Shown piece by piece: positions 52,509 through 62,672 of a stretch of DNA of 64,000 nucleotides. This DNA is from M3007 sp035299505 (GTDB taxonomy: Bacteria; Bacteroidota; Bacteroidia; Chitinophagales; Saprospiraceae). The notes below the pieces were generated by a model, which saw nothing but the letters and a program-made list of their open reading frames with translations, ran no database searches and had not been told where the DNA came from. Position numbers and translations under genes: made by a program. Every line of letters begins with the position of its first letter. Positions within the stretch are counted from its first letter, which is position 1. The stretch is from the NCBI GenBank assembly GCA_035299505.1, contig DATGWL010000110.1, positions 1-64,000 of the forward strand. The letters are read 5' to 3'.

Positions 52509-54290
52509 TCAATTCACCTGCAACTGCTCGGAATACCCCTTGCCACCCTGCTGCACCTGAATAATAATGGTGTCTTTGGAGTAATCCTTAAGGTCAAATT
52601 GCTGGTTGTACTGACCACCAAAAGCATTGAGTTCCTCTCGGAAAAGCTGACGGCCAGCTAGGTCGTAAAAAGTAACCGTAGTGGCAATAGGCTCTGCAGA
52701 AAATTCCACAGTTACCTGGCCCAGCGTTGGATTAGGATAAGCCCGGAAACTGCTGAGCTTGAGGCTGCGTTCAGACAAAGACGCAGAACCGCCAGGCAGA
52801 CTGTTTACCTTGGTTGCATCGCCTTCTCCACGACGAATGGTGATGATATTTTTTTCGCGCAGGCTCTGGCGGTCATTGTCGTCCCAGTTCCAGGAGGTAA
52901 AATCACGCACCTGCTCGCCATCTCCGTCAAAAATCTGTACCCGGCTGCTGTTGTCCTGACAGGCTTTCAATGATACTTCCACCTTTTGTTTTTTGCCATC
53001 GCGCTCAAACTCCACTGTCACCTTATCGCCTACCTTGTGGCCGGCAATTTCATCCCAGAGGTCTTCATGACTCTCTACCTTTTCACCATTGATAGCAGTA
53101 ATCAGGTCGCCATTCTGCAGCCCAGCCTCTTTTGCTGCCGACAAATCAGTAAAACCATTGATGCGTGAGCCGGCCACATCTCCCTCTGAATAAGAATCGG
53201 AATACACACCCAGGCAGGCATCCTTGGAGCGCACGTTGACCGTACAGTTGCCTTTAAGATTGAGGTTGAGATCCAGTTCATCATCCAGATCTTCCAGGCT
53301 TTCCCGGATGGTAGAGCCCAGATCCCAGTTGCCCAGATTCACATTCCAGCTGTTGTAAGGCTTGGAAAGTACGGCATCTGCCGTATTGCGCTTACCGTTG
53401 CGTTCGTACACAATGGTTACTTTATCGCCAGGTTTGGTGTAGGCCATAAAGTCGCTGATGTCTTCAAAATCAGCAATGGGCGCCTCATTGAGCTGGTAAA
53501 TAATGTCGCCATCAATCAGTCCGGCTTTTTCAGCTGCCGACCCTTCGCTGATGGACACTTCCACACCGGGAGCATCGCTTTCGCTGTCGTCGTCTTCATC
53601 AGACACACCCAGGTAGCCTTTTTCCTGCGGCTCCACATCATCCACTTCATCGCGGGTAATGAGTTTGGCTTCGGTGTTATAGGTTTTACCATAACGTTCA
53701 TAGGTAATGGCTACTTTATCGCCGGGTTTGGCGGTGCGCATAAACCTGGTGAGATCGCTCCAGCTATCCACCGATGTGTTGTTAAGCTTGAGGATTTTAT
53801 CGTTATCGCGCAGGCCGGCCTTATCGGCTGCAGCGCCACGAATCACATTGACCACCAGCCCGGGCTGATCGGCTTTTTCATCGGAATCTTCGTCCACACC
53901 AAGAAACGGGCTCTTGGTCTGTGCTTCAGAAGTACCATCGCCAGAGGTGATGGAATAAGTTTTGGCTTGAGCAGGCGCTTTGCTTTTGCTGTTTTTGGGC
54001 GATTTTGCGCCATTTATAACAATGCTGCGTTCATCATCGCCACCGGTAACCTCCACTTCTACCGAGGTATTATCGGCGCGGTTTTCGCGGATGTACTTGT
54101 CCACATCAAAATTCTCGGCAGCAGCGCCTTTTTTGATGATGGTTTCCGTACTTTCGGAACCGTCGGGATCTACGGAACGTTTGGTAATTACGACTTTTTT
54201 GTTGCTTTCCTGTTGGGAAAACAAAGGCGCCAGGCACCACGGCAACAGCAAAAGGCCGGTGACAAGCAGGAGGTTACGGGTTGTTTTCAT
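52509..54290 (-). CDS. Triple-PDZ secreted protein with type A T9SS domain
   Basis: 593 residues from the ATG at 54288-54290, which opens the signal peptide (MKTTRNLLLVTGLLLLPWCL). Three PDZ domains lie at about 125-205, 220-300 and 350-435. Each begins with FLGV/YLGV/CLGV and contains AGL-x-(D/N)(N/G)D and GDKV. Asp/Ser-rich acidic linkers precede the first two. There is no protease domain, so it is not an HtrA-type enzyme; peptide binding or scaffolding outside the cell is likely. The type A sorting domain (AYPNPTLGQ to YSEQLQVN) directs export. It is divergent from the GNAT gene. Confidence 0.88.
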   Translation of the reverse strand: MKTTRNLLLVTGLLLLPWCLAPLFSQQESNKKVVITKRSVDPDGSESTETIIKKGAAAENFDVDKYIRENRADNTSVEVEVTGGDDERSIVINGAKSPKNSKSKAPAQAKTYSITSGDGTSEAQTKSPFLGVDEDSDEKADQPGLVVNVIRGAAADKAGLRDNDKILKLNNTSVDSWSDLTRFMRTAKPGDKVAITYERYGKTYNTEAKLITRDEVDDVEPQEKGYLGVSDEDDDSESDAPGVEVSISEGSAAEKAGLIDGDIIYQLNEAPIADFEDISDFMAYTKPGDKVTIVYERNGKRNTADAVLSKPYNSWNVNLGNWDLGSTIRESLEDLDDELDLNLNLKGNCTVNVRSKDACLGVYSDSYSEGDVAGSRINGFTDLSAAKEAGLQNGDLITAINGEKVESHEDLWDEIAGHKVGDKVTVEFERDGKKQKVEVSLKACQDNSSRVQIFDGDGEQVRDFTSWNWDDNDRQSLREKNIITIRRGEGDATKVNSLPGGSASLSERSLKLSSFRAYPNPTLGQVTVEFSAEPIATTVTFYDLAGRQLFREELNAFGGQYNQQFDLKDYSKDTIIIQVQQGGKGYSEQLQVN

Positions 54291-54444
54291 AGACAAAAAG
54301 ATGTGGAAGGTGAGCACTGCGGCTTTCCATTGGTCCGGGGGCATACAAAGGGGATCGCTAATAGTGACAACAGCGATGCAACGAAGTTGCAGGAAAGTGA
54401 CTCTTTTGCAGAAAAAATTTTGGCATTTTCACCTTACTTTAACT

Positions 54445-54957
54445 ATGATCAGCATAATTGACTGGAAGCCTGAATTTCAGGAAGACTGGAAAAACCTAAA
54501 CCTTAGCTGGATTTCCAAAGATTATGAGGTAGAGCCCGTAGATTTGGAAACCCTCCAATACCCTGAGAAATACTTTTTTCAGGATGGAGGGGCCATTTTA
54601 CTCGCGCAGCGCAACGACACCGGAGAAATTGTGGGCACCGTAGGTCTGCAGCCATTTGGCAACGGCGTGTTGGAGCTGTGCAAAATGACCGTGGCAGAAA
54701 ACGCCCGCGGTATGCATATCGGGGAAAAACTGGGATGGGCCGCACTGGAACGGGCACGTGCACTGGGCGCCAAACGCGTTTTTTTGTTATCTAATGCCGC
54801 CAAGGCTTATCAGGCCATCAATTTATACTACAAACTGGGATTTCGCTGTGTAGCCCTGGAAAGCACCGAATTCAAACGAGCCACCATCCAGATGGAAATT
54901 TCTATTAACGACCAAAATGATAGCTCAGGTAAAGTACCCGAATGGGTTGAAGCCTGA
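54445..54957 (+). CDS. GNAT family N-acetyltransferase
   Basis: 170 residues from ATG 54445. The frame is open far upstream, but that part runs antisense to the PDZ gene. The GNAT fold is evident: GEIVGTVGLQPFGNGVLELCKMTV, then the acetyl-CoA loop ENARGMHIGEKL (a variant of R/Q-x-x-G-x-G/A), and AYQAINLYYKLGFRCV near the end. It transfers an acetyl group from acetyl-CoA to an unknown amine. Its last 53 bases overlap, tail to tail, with the convergent 54905 gene. Confidence 0.88.
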   Translation: MISIIDWKPEFQEDWKNLNLSWISKDYEVEPVDLETLQYPEKYFFQDGGAILLAQRNDTGEIVGTVGLQPFGNGVLELCKMTVAENARGMHIGEKLGWAALERARALGAKRVFLLSNAAKAYQAINLYYKLGFRCVALESTEFKRATIQMEISINDQNDSSGKVPEWVEA

Positions 54958-55624
54958 AGTCGAGCACCCGGGAATTGTCGTACAGGATCACGCCATTCTC
55001 GAAATTTTGCACCTCTGTAAAATTCAGCGCAGCGGAAAAATGCGCCTCCAATCCAATTGACAGAGACCGAAGTATGAAGTAACGTATGCCCGCCAAACCA
55101 GCCAACCCAAATGCTTTTTCTGAAAAGGATCCATCAAATACGGCAGTATTAATTGGCGGTTCAGGACCAACCGGATCCGCATCTACCCGATATACCCCAT
55201 CCACCCATTTGGCAAATCCAAAGGCCTCTGCGCCAATATATGTACCAAGCCGTCTGCGCACAAATTGCTGTTCTATGCCCACAGACAAGCCAAAATGTTG
55301 GTATGGACCACTGAAACTCCTGAAAAATAAAGTATCAGGAACAACTGCATTGGGCACCAGATACGAAAACCCGTCGTGATAAGTGGTAAACTTAGCATGA
55401 CTGCGCAGAGCGGTTTGCCTGTGCCTGGCGCCTTTAAAGTAGGGCCCCCTGAATCTGGCTTTGAATAACACACTCACTCCTGCCTCGCCGGCTATATAGG
55501 GAACCCCGTCAATGCCCAGTTCCAGTTTACGCAACAGGGTTTTGGGCGCCAGGGAGTCGGTTTGAGCGCCAACATGGAGGCCAAAGAGCAATAAAAAAGC
55601 GAGCAGGAGGGCTGGTTTGTACAT
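54905..55624 (-). CDS. Hypothetical outer-membrane beta-barrel protein
   Basis: 239 residues with signal peptide MYKPALLLAFLLLFGLHVGA. Alternating aromatic strands (AGVSVLFKARFRGPYF, FGLSVGIEQQFVRRRLGTYIGAEAFGF, LSIGLEAHFSAALNF, IRVLYLSYHFGR) and a C-terminal aromatic/Arg strand suggest a small barrel of about eight strands. Function is not known. It is separated by 6 bases from the GT-C gene upstream, so the two are probably cotranscribed. Confidence 0.75.
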   Translation of the reverse strand: MYKPALLLAFLLLFGLHVGAQTDSLAPKTLLRKLELGIDGVPYIAGEAGVSVLFKARFRGPYFKGARHRQTALRSHAKFTTYHDGFSYLVPNAVVPDTLFFRSFSGPYQHFGLSVGIEQQFVRRRLGTYIGAEAFGFAKWVDGVYRVDADPVGPEPPINTAVFDGSFSEKAFGLAGLAGIRYFILRSLSIGLEAHFSAALNFTEVQNFENGVILYDNSRVLDFRLQPIRVLYLSYHFGR

Positions 55625-55630
55625 AAGGAT

Positions 55631-57085
55631 TTATTGGGTTTTGTGTTTTAACAACATTCTGGCGCCGCCGTCAAATTTCAGCACCACATCGTGGGTGTTT
55701 TTCAGCATTTCGTATTCAGAATCAAAGATGTACGTAAACTCGGTATTGATCTGGCTGTCCAGCTGCGGTTTGGATGGCGCCAGGGCAATATAGGGCGCTT
55801 TACCTGTTTGCACATAAAAGTCAAACGAACGGTGGAAACGCCAGTCTACCGTAATACTAACCGGATTGCCCCCCTGTTGCTGAGACTTCAGGTAATCCAG
55901 CACCTGAAATGTATTGGCATCGTACCACCATTCGCGTACCTGACGGGGCTGATACGTGCGGGCCATATGGTATATAGAAAACACACCCAGTATGAGGCTT
56001 ACGATTTGCCCGGCTTTCGGGCGCCATTCCACCAGGTGATGCAGCGCTGCCCCTATACAAAGCACAAACAGCGGGTGCAGCAGCAAGGTAGTACGGGTGG
56101 TGAGGTTGGGCGTTTTTAGGATAACGGTTTGCATAATATTGATGAAAACCGTGAGGGCCAGCAAAGCAAAAGCAATCATTGCCGGAGAGCGCCATACCTG
56201 TCCCCCTCCATTACGGCCCCAGCGATAAAAGGCATAAGCGCCCAGACTGCAAAAAAACAGGATTGCGGCCACACCCAAATAATCCAGGGGTATATCAATC
56301 ATTTTGGAGCTGTACAACGAGTTTTGAATCAAACTCAGCACAGTTTCACGAAAAAAACCATTGGATTGCCAGTATTCAAACTGGTTGGTGCTTTGCATTT
56401 TGTGCAGCGGCGTGTACACCAGTGCCAGATAACAGGCATCGGCCAGAGCAAGCAGGGAAATGTGTGTCCATCTTGTACGGGTACTGGTTTGCTGATGCAG
56501 GAAATAAATAAAGGCCAGTCCGCTCACCGCCGCCCAAAGTATGAGTGCTGTAAAATTGGCATATGCAGCCAGCATGCCGGCAAAAACCGCCCAACCGAAA
56601 TCGGCCGCTCTTTGCTGCATGAATCCGCGCAGGGCAAACATGGCCGACAACAACACAAAACTGGCTGATAAACCATAGCCCCGACTCAGTGAGAAGAAAT
56701 CAAGCAGGAATGGATTTAATAGAAACAAAGCGTATAACCCCGGCATGGCCCAGGGGTTGCGCGGAAATAATAGCCTGCAAATCTGGAACGCCGCATAGGC
56801 GTAAATACCGAAACTAAGCACATTGGTTATGCGCAAAGCCACCTGATTGGTGCCAAAAAAATGCAGGAAAGTTTTGGTCAGGATAGAGTTCAGGATATGG
56901 TTATTTGGCCAGGGATCCGGATACATCATTAAATCCCAGATACTGAATTTAGGATAATAGACAGCAGAAGCCAACTCATCGTGTGTAACGGGAATGTACA
57001 TTGCTTTAAACCAAACAGTAGCCCAGGCAGCCAAGGCCAGAATAGCTATTGCCAGGTAGGAGAGTCTCAGGGCATTTTTCATCAA
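55631..57085 (-). CDS. GT-C fold membrane glycosyltransferase-like protein (GT39 type)
   Basis: 484 residues with about ten or eleven membrane segments. After the first helix comes the loop THDELASAVYYPKFS, whose acidic pair (DE) is in the place of the catalytic Asp of dolichyl-phosphate-mannose-type transferases, and WPNNHILNSILTKTFLHFFG, a common phrase in bacterial GT-C proteins. The C-terminal part is soluble and short (about 380-484). It probably moves a sugar from a lipid carrier to an exported acceptor; the acceptor is not evident. Confidence 0.8.
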   Translation of the reverse strand: MMKNALRLSYLAIAILALAAWATVWFKAMYIPVTHDELASAVYYPKFSIWDLMMYPDPWPNNHILNSILTKTFLHFFGTNQVALRITNVLSFGIYAYAAFQICRLLFPRNPWAMPGLYALFLLNPFLLDFFSLSRGYGLSASFVLLSAMFALRGFMQQRAADFGWAVFAGMLAAYANFTALILWAAVSGLAFIYFLHQQTSTRTRWTHISLLALADACYLALVYTPLHKMQSTNQFEYWQSNGFFRETVLSLIQNSLYSSKMIDIPLDYLGVAAILFFCSLGAYAFYRWGRNGGGQVWRSPAMIAFALLALTVFINIMQTVILKTPNLTTRTTLLLHPLFVLCIGAALHHLVEWRPKAGQIVSLILGVFSIYHMARTYQPRQVREWWYDANTFQVLDYLKSQQQGGNPVSITVDWRFHRSFDFYVQTGKAPYIALAPSKPQLDSQINTEFTYIFDSEYEMLKNTHDVVLKFDGGARMLLKHKTQ

Positions 57086-57147
57086 AGCAGGTCGGCAGTT
57101 AAATTTCGGCCAAATTTAACTCTTTTCAGCAAAGCAAGCAGGAGAAT

Positions 57148-57217
57148 GTAGGACCGAGGAACGATGGACAACACTGTTGCGCCTGAAACACCCTTGTTGT
57201 CCATCGTCCATTCCCCC
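57148..57217. repeat. Short imperfect inverted repeat
   Basis: Perfect 13-bp arms ACGATGGACAACA (57161-57173) and TGTTGTCCATCGT (57195-57207), with weaker pairing continuing outward to GTAGG/CCTAC. The outer arms resemble the GACGATG units of the large elements. It lies between two tandem minus-strand genes. Confidence 0.65.
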
Positions 57218-57221
57218 TACC

Positions 57222-60200
57222 CTACTCTTTTATTACCAACACCCTGGGCTTACTAAATACCTTTTTTTCATTTTGATAATACAAAAAAGCCTGGCTGGCC
57301 GGCGCTTCAAAACTTCCGGCCATATCTACCCGCAAATCCAGGGCAATATCCTTGTGCTCTTTCGGATTAATCCGCTCAAAATGGAACACCGCAAAACCAT
57401 TCCACAACTCATAATAATCGCACTGCTTTTCATCCACCAGCTTTTTTAGCTGCCAGGGTTGCAACGACAATCCTGCCGGTATACCTATAATCATCATGGG
57501 CGCAGGCAGCATAGCATCCTGCAGATTGGTTAACCTGGCCTGCAGCCGAACTGTTTCGCCAATTCGTGCGGCAGACTGATTAAAATCTGTGGTAAATGCA
57601 AACGGGACACCCGGCGCATCCGGCGGGTTTTTCGACATGTAATGCCATTCCAGATCGAAGGGCACAATGACTTTTTCATCGCCAAAACGCACCGTAACGG
57701 GCGTACTTGCGCCCGTCAGATATTGCTCCAAACCCTGAATGTTCAGCCGACCTATCTGACCTGTGGAAAAAGCTTGTTCTGCCACTTTTTTGCCCGCTAT
57801 TTCTACGGTCAGGACGCCATCTTTTTGCCCCTCCGATCTTTTTTGCGCATACATCGTCAATGCCCTTAAGGCCAGCACGGTGCTCTGTGTGTTTCCAAAG
57901 CCAAAGGCACCCTGCGATTTCAATAAAAACAACATGCCCCGCTCTACCGCATCACTGTTGCGGTCATTGCGCATCAGCGCCACCATAGCCAGAGCGGTAG
58001 CTTCCACGCTGAGGGCTGCGCCCTGACTGAAAAATACGGATACGGATTTCCCCGTCCAACTGCCGTCCGACTGTTGTTGCGCCAAAAGCCGATCCAGCAC
58101 TGCCCCTGTTCGGGCATCGCGGGTAGCACTGAGGGTATTGGCCAGTAAAGCCCATAGGTAGGAATCTTCAGTTGTAGTCGTATTGGCATAACATTGCGCT
58201 ATTTCGGCCTGAAACAACTGCCCGGCTCCGGCCTCTGCCACCGCCCAGGCAATATAGGCATCCATAAGTTCGCCGCTTTTCCATCCGTGTGCATTACCAG
58301 GGTTCAGCAACCATCCGCCCTTTCCATTGCGCCGGGAGTACAACCACCGGGTAGTACGACTCAGGAGCGCCGGATCAACCGGAAATACCTTTTTCATATC
58401 CGTAAACTCCAAAAGCCCGTAAGCCGTAAGCACCTCGTGTCCCGGATCCCTGCCATACCAATCAAAACCGCCGGACGCAGATTCATAACCCGTCAGTTTC
58501 TGGTAGCCTTCTTCCAGGTATTTCATGGCCTGCAATTCCACTTCCGGGCGTATGGTATTGGTGGTACGCAATAAATCAAGCACAAGCAAATTGGGATAGT
58601 TGCTACTGCTTACCTGTTCAAAACACCCAACAGGCTGCCGCAACATGCGTTCCATACCCATTATCACGTTGTCGAGCACTGATGGATAAGCGTTTAGAGA
58701 AAGCCTGACCGTGCCCTGCACCGGTTCAATGAGCGACACGTCAAACTGACTTAGCGGCGCTTTCCCTCCTGCCACACCACGCATCGGAAATCCGGGATTT
58801 TCGGTCCTGATTCTGGCCTCAAAAGCATCTGCCAGCACTTCATCTGCATACAATTGCACCTGAAATACCTGATCATCTTTAAGCGGAAACCCTATGGCAT
58901 AACTGGCCGACAAAACTTTGGTTTCGCCTGGCGCCAGACGCACCTGTACACCTTTTGATGAAATGCTGTTGGGCAACGGAGTGAAATGTTCAGGCGCGCG
59001 CAGGCGCAGGAACCCGCCCGCCGGATACGCCGTTTTGTTGCTCACCGCAATTTGCCAGGTAGGCAAATCTCCTACCATTACAAACGCTGGCGCTTTCAGC
59101 TGAATACTTAGCGGTTTTTGTACAAAGAAAGAGGTCTCCGCCCTTCCAACACTCCCTTGAACGCTCAGTCCTTCCAGACTTGCCCGAAAATTGGTAATTG
59201 CATCGGATGTATAAAATGTAACCTTGGCGCTGCCGTTTTGATCTGTTTCAAGAACTGGATTCCAATAAATAGTTGACCGAAAATCTGTGCGCTCCTCAGT
59301 AGGCTTTGTGGCGGCATATCTGGGCACATAAAACGTACGGGCCTGATCAAAGTGCCTGCCTCCCGGTTTACGTTTATTTTTTGACCGACGAGTACGATCA
59401 TCCCAATCCTGAACAGGTGGAGAATTCAGTGTGTTAATTCTGATTCCATCCACATAATAAACAACATTGTTACTCCGGCTGCCCCTGATATTCACCTCTC
59501 CCCCGTCAATGGCGCTCACCCCGGGCGTTGTGGCATCCAGCGCATTGCGTTTTCTGACCGGAATGGCTTGTACTTGTTCCCTGCTGAGGGTTTGTGCACT
59601 GGCCATTTCATCCTGCGGAATTTTGTATGCCACAATAGTCACTTCCTCCAAAATGCTACAGTTTCCAAGCGTAACATTCAGGCGTGCTCTTTTAGTGGGC
59701 GAAACCTTTACCTTGGTAATGGTTTGAGCGGTAAACCCTGTGAAATAAAAACCAATCTCGTATTCTCCGGGCTCCAATGCAAGCCTGAAAAAACCATAGT
59801 AATCAGACACTGCCCCCCGCACGAATTCCCCCCCTTTCATGACTTTTATAGTAGCGCCAACCAAGGGTTCTACCCCATCGTTCATCAGACCAATCAGGTT
59901 ATACTTATCCTGACATATTTCATAAACACACTGAACACCTGGCTTAAGCGGCTCGGGCTCTTTGATATACAATTCCAGATCATCTGTATAATGAAAAAGC
60001 GCCATGTATTTATCCTTGTCGAAATATAATCCGGTGTATTTGGACAGGTCAACATTTTCGAATGAAAAATAGCCTTCCTGACTTGTAATGGTACTTTCCC
60101 CGTTGGGATGAAGCCTGATTTTTTTCTTTTTAGCCGGAACGCCTTCTGATTGGTACAACCTGCCTGCAATAACAGCACGTTCGGCATATCCATATCCCTG

Positions 60201-61856
60201 ATAAAAATTGTTATCCAGGATATCCGACCAGGTAAACCGTCGCCATCCCTGCGTGAGCAACAGATAATCCAGCGCCTGATCAGCCTGCGGTTCTGCGGGA
60301 TCAAAATAGAAATTGGGTTCTTCTATAACGCCTTTTACCTCTTGTTCCAGCAACAAACTGGCCAGAATGTTGCCCTGTTTATCGTCGGCAAAAGTCAGCA
60401 GTTTTTCATCTACAACCGACAGAGAGAAATGGCCTTTTACCGGTTTGCCGGCATGATCGTTTACCTGAATGCTGAGGTTTACCTCCTCGCGGGGCATGTA
60501 TTCCTGTTTATCGGTTTTCATCGTGATGTTCAGGCCTTTATTGCGCCCCACAAACACGAGTCGCTCGGCCAAAGCAGTGCGGTTTTCATCCATCAGCGTA
60601 ATCCGGGCAATACCCATGGGCCAATGGGCGGCAGGCACCTCAATGGTTGTTGACATTTGGGTGGTTTCCAGGGGCACAAAGCAGCATAGTTCATCGCGCA
60701 ATGTCCCCACCAAAAACAGTTTGCCGGGATGGCTCCCACGCAATTGAAAGCTCAATGATTGCGCATCCTGCTTCAGCAAGTGCAGGGAAATGCCGTTCAG
60801 TTCAGCCTCGGGGATGGGGAACAGCGTATTAGCAGCAAAAGGTTTGAGCAGTTGGGCAGCGTATGTTTCTCCGGCCTGCGGGGTAAAATCAAAGGCCCCC
60901 ATCCCGTCGTGAAAACTCCGGAATGATGTCACTACCCGACCTTTGCTATCTACCACGGCGCCCTCCACATCGGCGGGTTTGCCTTGTGCATTGAGGCATT
61001 TAAAAGCCATACGACAGGGGAATCCGGCTATTGCCTGGCCACTTTCAGGGAAAAACTGGAGATCCAGTTGATGCAATGTAATGGGCACAGGTCTGGAAAT
61101 AGCTTCCTGTTGCCCCTGGTGAAGCAATTGCACATTCAGAAGTCCGTCGGCAGATTCCAGTTTTTCGGGCAGGGTAAAGCGGATGAACGCCTGACCGGCT
61201 TCATCGGTAGAGGTTTCGCCCTGGGTATAGGTTTTGCCGGCTAGTTGCACTGTAAAGTTCAGTTTTTGTGCTGCGAGCGGCTTGTTCTGGATGGTATGAC
61301 CATTGAAGCGGGCGATAGCTATTTCGCCGGGACCAACGGCTTTTCGTTCAAACCGGAGTTCCAGGTTGACATTGGGCAAAACCGTATGTTGCAAGGTAAT
61401 GCTGCGTTCAAAACACTCCTGGGTATGCCCCATCCAATGAGTAAACGCTTTGATTTTATACTGGCCACCTGCCATATTGGGCGGGAAATAAAACTCGCCG
61501 GCGCCAACACCTTCCAGGGCCAGAATTTCCCTGCGCGATAACATGTAGCCGCGCATATCATGGAGTTCTACGTACAAAACCTGGCTTTGGAGAGAGGCTT
61601 GCAAATTGCCTGCATTTACGATATAGGCACAAAACCACAGATATTCGCCCGGCTGCAGCAGCGTTTTATCGAGACTCAGGTACATTTTTTCCGGGGCTGC
61701 ATCTGCACGGTATTCAGAGAGCTGCGTTTGTAATGTTTTACAAAAAACAGAATCAGTTTCAGTGAGCGGTGTAACGGCAGATAGAGGCGCAGCTGCAGGA
61801 GCAGCCATTGCGGAGACACCTGACAGCCAGATAGCGAAAAATGTAGTAAAGAACAT
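57222..61856 (-). CDS. Alpha-2-macroglobulin-like protein with carboxypeptidase-regulatory and TonB-plug-like insert
   Basis: 1544 residues with an N-terminal signal peptide. Macroglobulin-type domains (MG1/MG2) occupy about 40-560. A carboxypeptidase-regulatory-like domain (about 670-745: VGATIKVMKGGEFVRGAVSD) and a segment typical of a TonB-dependent receptor plug (about 765-815: NALDATTPGVSAIDGGEVNI, SNNVVYYVDGIRI) follow. The A2M region then begins (TIYWNPVLETDQNG), with the thioester-type motif GCFEQ near residue 1077 and a helical alpha/alpha-toroid after it (GGFDWYGRDPGHEVLTAYGL). Such proteins trap proteases. The plug-like insert lacks any barrel. Anchoring is not evident, as there is no lipobox or sorting domain. 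Confidence 0.85.
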   Translation of the reverse strand: MFFTTFFAIWLSGVSAMAAPAAAPLSAVTPLTETDSVFCKTLQTQLSEYRADAAPEKMYLSLDKTLLQPGEYLWFCAYIVNAGNLQASLQSQVLYVELHDMRGYMLSRREILALEGVGAGEFYFPPNMAGGQYKIKAFTHWMGHTQECFERSITLQHTVLPNVNLELRFERKAVGPGEIAIARFNGHTIQNKPLAAQKLNFTVQLAGKTYTQGETSTDEAGQAFIRFTLPEKLESADGLLNVQLLHQGQQEAISRPVPITLHQLDLQFFPESGQAIAGFPCRMAFKCLNAQGKPADVEGAVVDSKGRVVTSFRSFHDGMGAFDFTPQAGETYAAQLLKPFAANTLFPIPEAELNGISLHLLKQDAQSLSFQLRGSHPGKLFLVGTLRDELCCFVPLETTQMSTTIEVPAAHWPMGIARITLMDENRTALAERLVFVGRNKGLNITMKTDKQEYMPREEVNLSIQVNDHAGKPVKGHFSLSVVDEKLLTFADDKQGNILASLLLEQEVKGVIEEPNFYFDPAEPQADQALDYLLLTQGWRRFTWSDILDNNFYQGYGYAERAVIAGRLYQSEGVPAKKKKIRLHPNGESTITSQEGYFSFENVDLSKYTGLYFDKDKYMALFHYTDDLELYIKEPEPLKPGVQCVYEICQDKYNLIGLMNDGVEPLVGATIKVMKGGEFVRGAVSDYYGFFRLALEPGEYEIGFYFTGFTAQTITKVKVSPTKRARLNVTLGNCSILEEVTIVAYKIPQDEMASAQTLSREQVQAIPVRKRNALDATTPGVSAIDGGEVNIRGSRSNNVVYYVDGIRINTLNSPPVQDWDDRTRRSKNKRKPGGRHFDQARTFYVPRYAATKPTEERTDFRSTIYWNPVLETDQNGSAKVTFYTSDAITNFRASLEGLSVQGSVGRAETSFFVQKPLSIQLKAPAFVMVGDLPTWQIAVSNKTAYPAGGFLRLRAPEHFTPLPNSISSKGVQVRLAPGETKVLSASYAIGFPLKDDQVFQVQLYADEVLADAFEARIRTENPGFPMRGVAGGKAPLSQFDVSLIEPVQGTVRLSLNAYPSVLDNVIMGMERMLRQPVGCFEQVSSSNYPNLLVLDLLRTTNTIRPEVELQAMKYLEEGYQKLTGYESASGGFDWYGRDPGHEVLTAYGLLEFTDMKKVFPVDPALLSRTTRWLYSRRNGKGGWLLNPGNAHGWKSGELMDAYIAWAVAEAGAGQLFQAEIAQCYANTTTTEDSYLWALLANTLSATRDARTGAVLDRLLAQQQSDGSWTGKSVSVFFSQGAALSVEATALAMVALMRNDRNSDAVERGMLFLLKSQGAFGFGNTQSTVLALRALTMYAQKRSEGQKDGVLTVEIAGKKVAEQAFSTGQIGRLNIQGLEQYLTGASTPVTVRFGDEKVIVPFDLEWHYMSKNPPDAPGVPFAFTTDFNQSAARIGETVRLQARLTNLQDAMLPAPMMIIGIPAGLSLQPWQLKKLVDEKQCDYYELWNGFAVFHFERINPKEHKDIALDLRVDMAGSFEAPASQAFLYYQNEKKVFSKPRVLVIKE

Positions 61857-62129
61857 AAGAAAAGATTTAGCGTATGGATGTTGGCAGACTTGAGATTACA
61901 CAAGTGGTGCATCAAAAGTGTTGTGCCAGACTACGAACGCCAAGCGCCGATGAGTGAAGCCGGGTACAGGGCAGGTGAATGATGGCTGTGGGTGATTGGA
62001 AGCTGCGGGGCGGGGAAATGAAACTTTGCGCTTGCAGCCAGGCGATGGAATTTTAAACTGTTATCGGGAAAACCGACAACACTCCCACATTGGCTTTGTT
62101 GCTGCTTATTAAGCAGATATAATTATCCC

Positions 62130-62672
62130 TCATTTATTGGAATAATAAAAGTAAAATGGCTTAAAATAGAATAAATTTGAATCATATTCACGGGGCAGTA
62201 TGAACGATCTCCTAATATCCTTTTTAGTAACACATAAGTATTTATAGTTTTTATGTAAATTAAGCGTATCTACTATTTGCAAGGTTTTAGTATTGAAACT
62301 ACTTAATTTAAACTTAATTGTACTATCTATACTTATACACGCACCTATTATACCTTTTGATTCTAAAAGCTTTGAATAGGAATTAAAATTTTCAAGCACT
62401 TCTTGCTCGGATTTTTCCTTAAAATGATTGCCATAAACACTTGTTTTAAACAACCTTTTATTAACATAATAAACCTCTCCATCTTTTATAAAAATAAATT
62501 TGTTAAAATTTCTATTAGTCCGAACAGTTTGGATACAAATTTCAGACAAAATGGTGTCAGAAAACAGTGTTTCAATTGTTGAAAAATCTTGAGCGACATC
62601 GGTTCTCAAATCACAAGCAGTGAAATATAAGGTAATGAGCAGCAAAAATCCGAACGATTGTATGTTTTTCAT
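62130..62672 (-). CDS. Hypothetical lipoprotein in AT-rich region
   Basis: 180 residues with a lipoprotein signal (MKNIQSFGFLLLITLYFTAC, lipobox YFTAC). The mature part has strands (FNKFIFIKDGEVYYVNKRLF, YKYLCVTKKDIRR) and no recognised domain. Base composition is far more AT-rich than the genes to the left, suggesting different origin. The 272-base gap before 61857 shows no gene. Confidence 0.65.
   Translation of the reverse strand: MKNIQSFGFLLLITLYFTACDLRTDVAQDFSTIETLFSDTILSEICIQTVRTNRNFNKFIFIKDGEVYYVNKRLFKTSVYGNHFKEKSEQEVLENFNSYSKLLESKGIIGACISIDSTIKFKLSSFNTKTLQIVDTLNLHKNYKYLCVTKKDIRRSFILPREYDSNLFYFKPFYFYYSNK

Noticed and set aside
53980..54444. N-terminal extension of the GNAT protein
   Set aside because: It overlaps the start of the PDZ gene in antisense, and the GNAT domain is complete from 54445.
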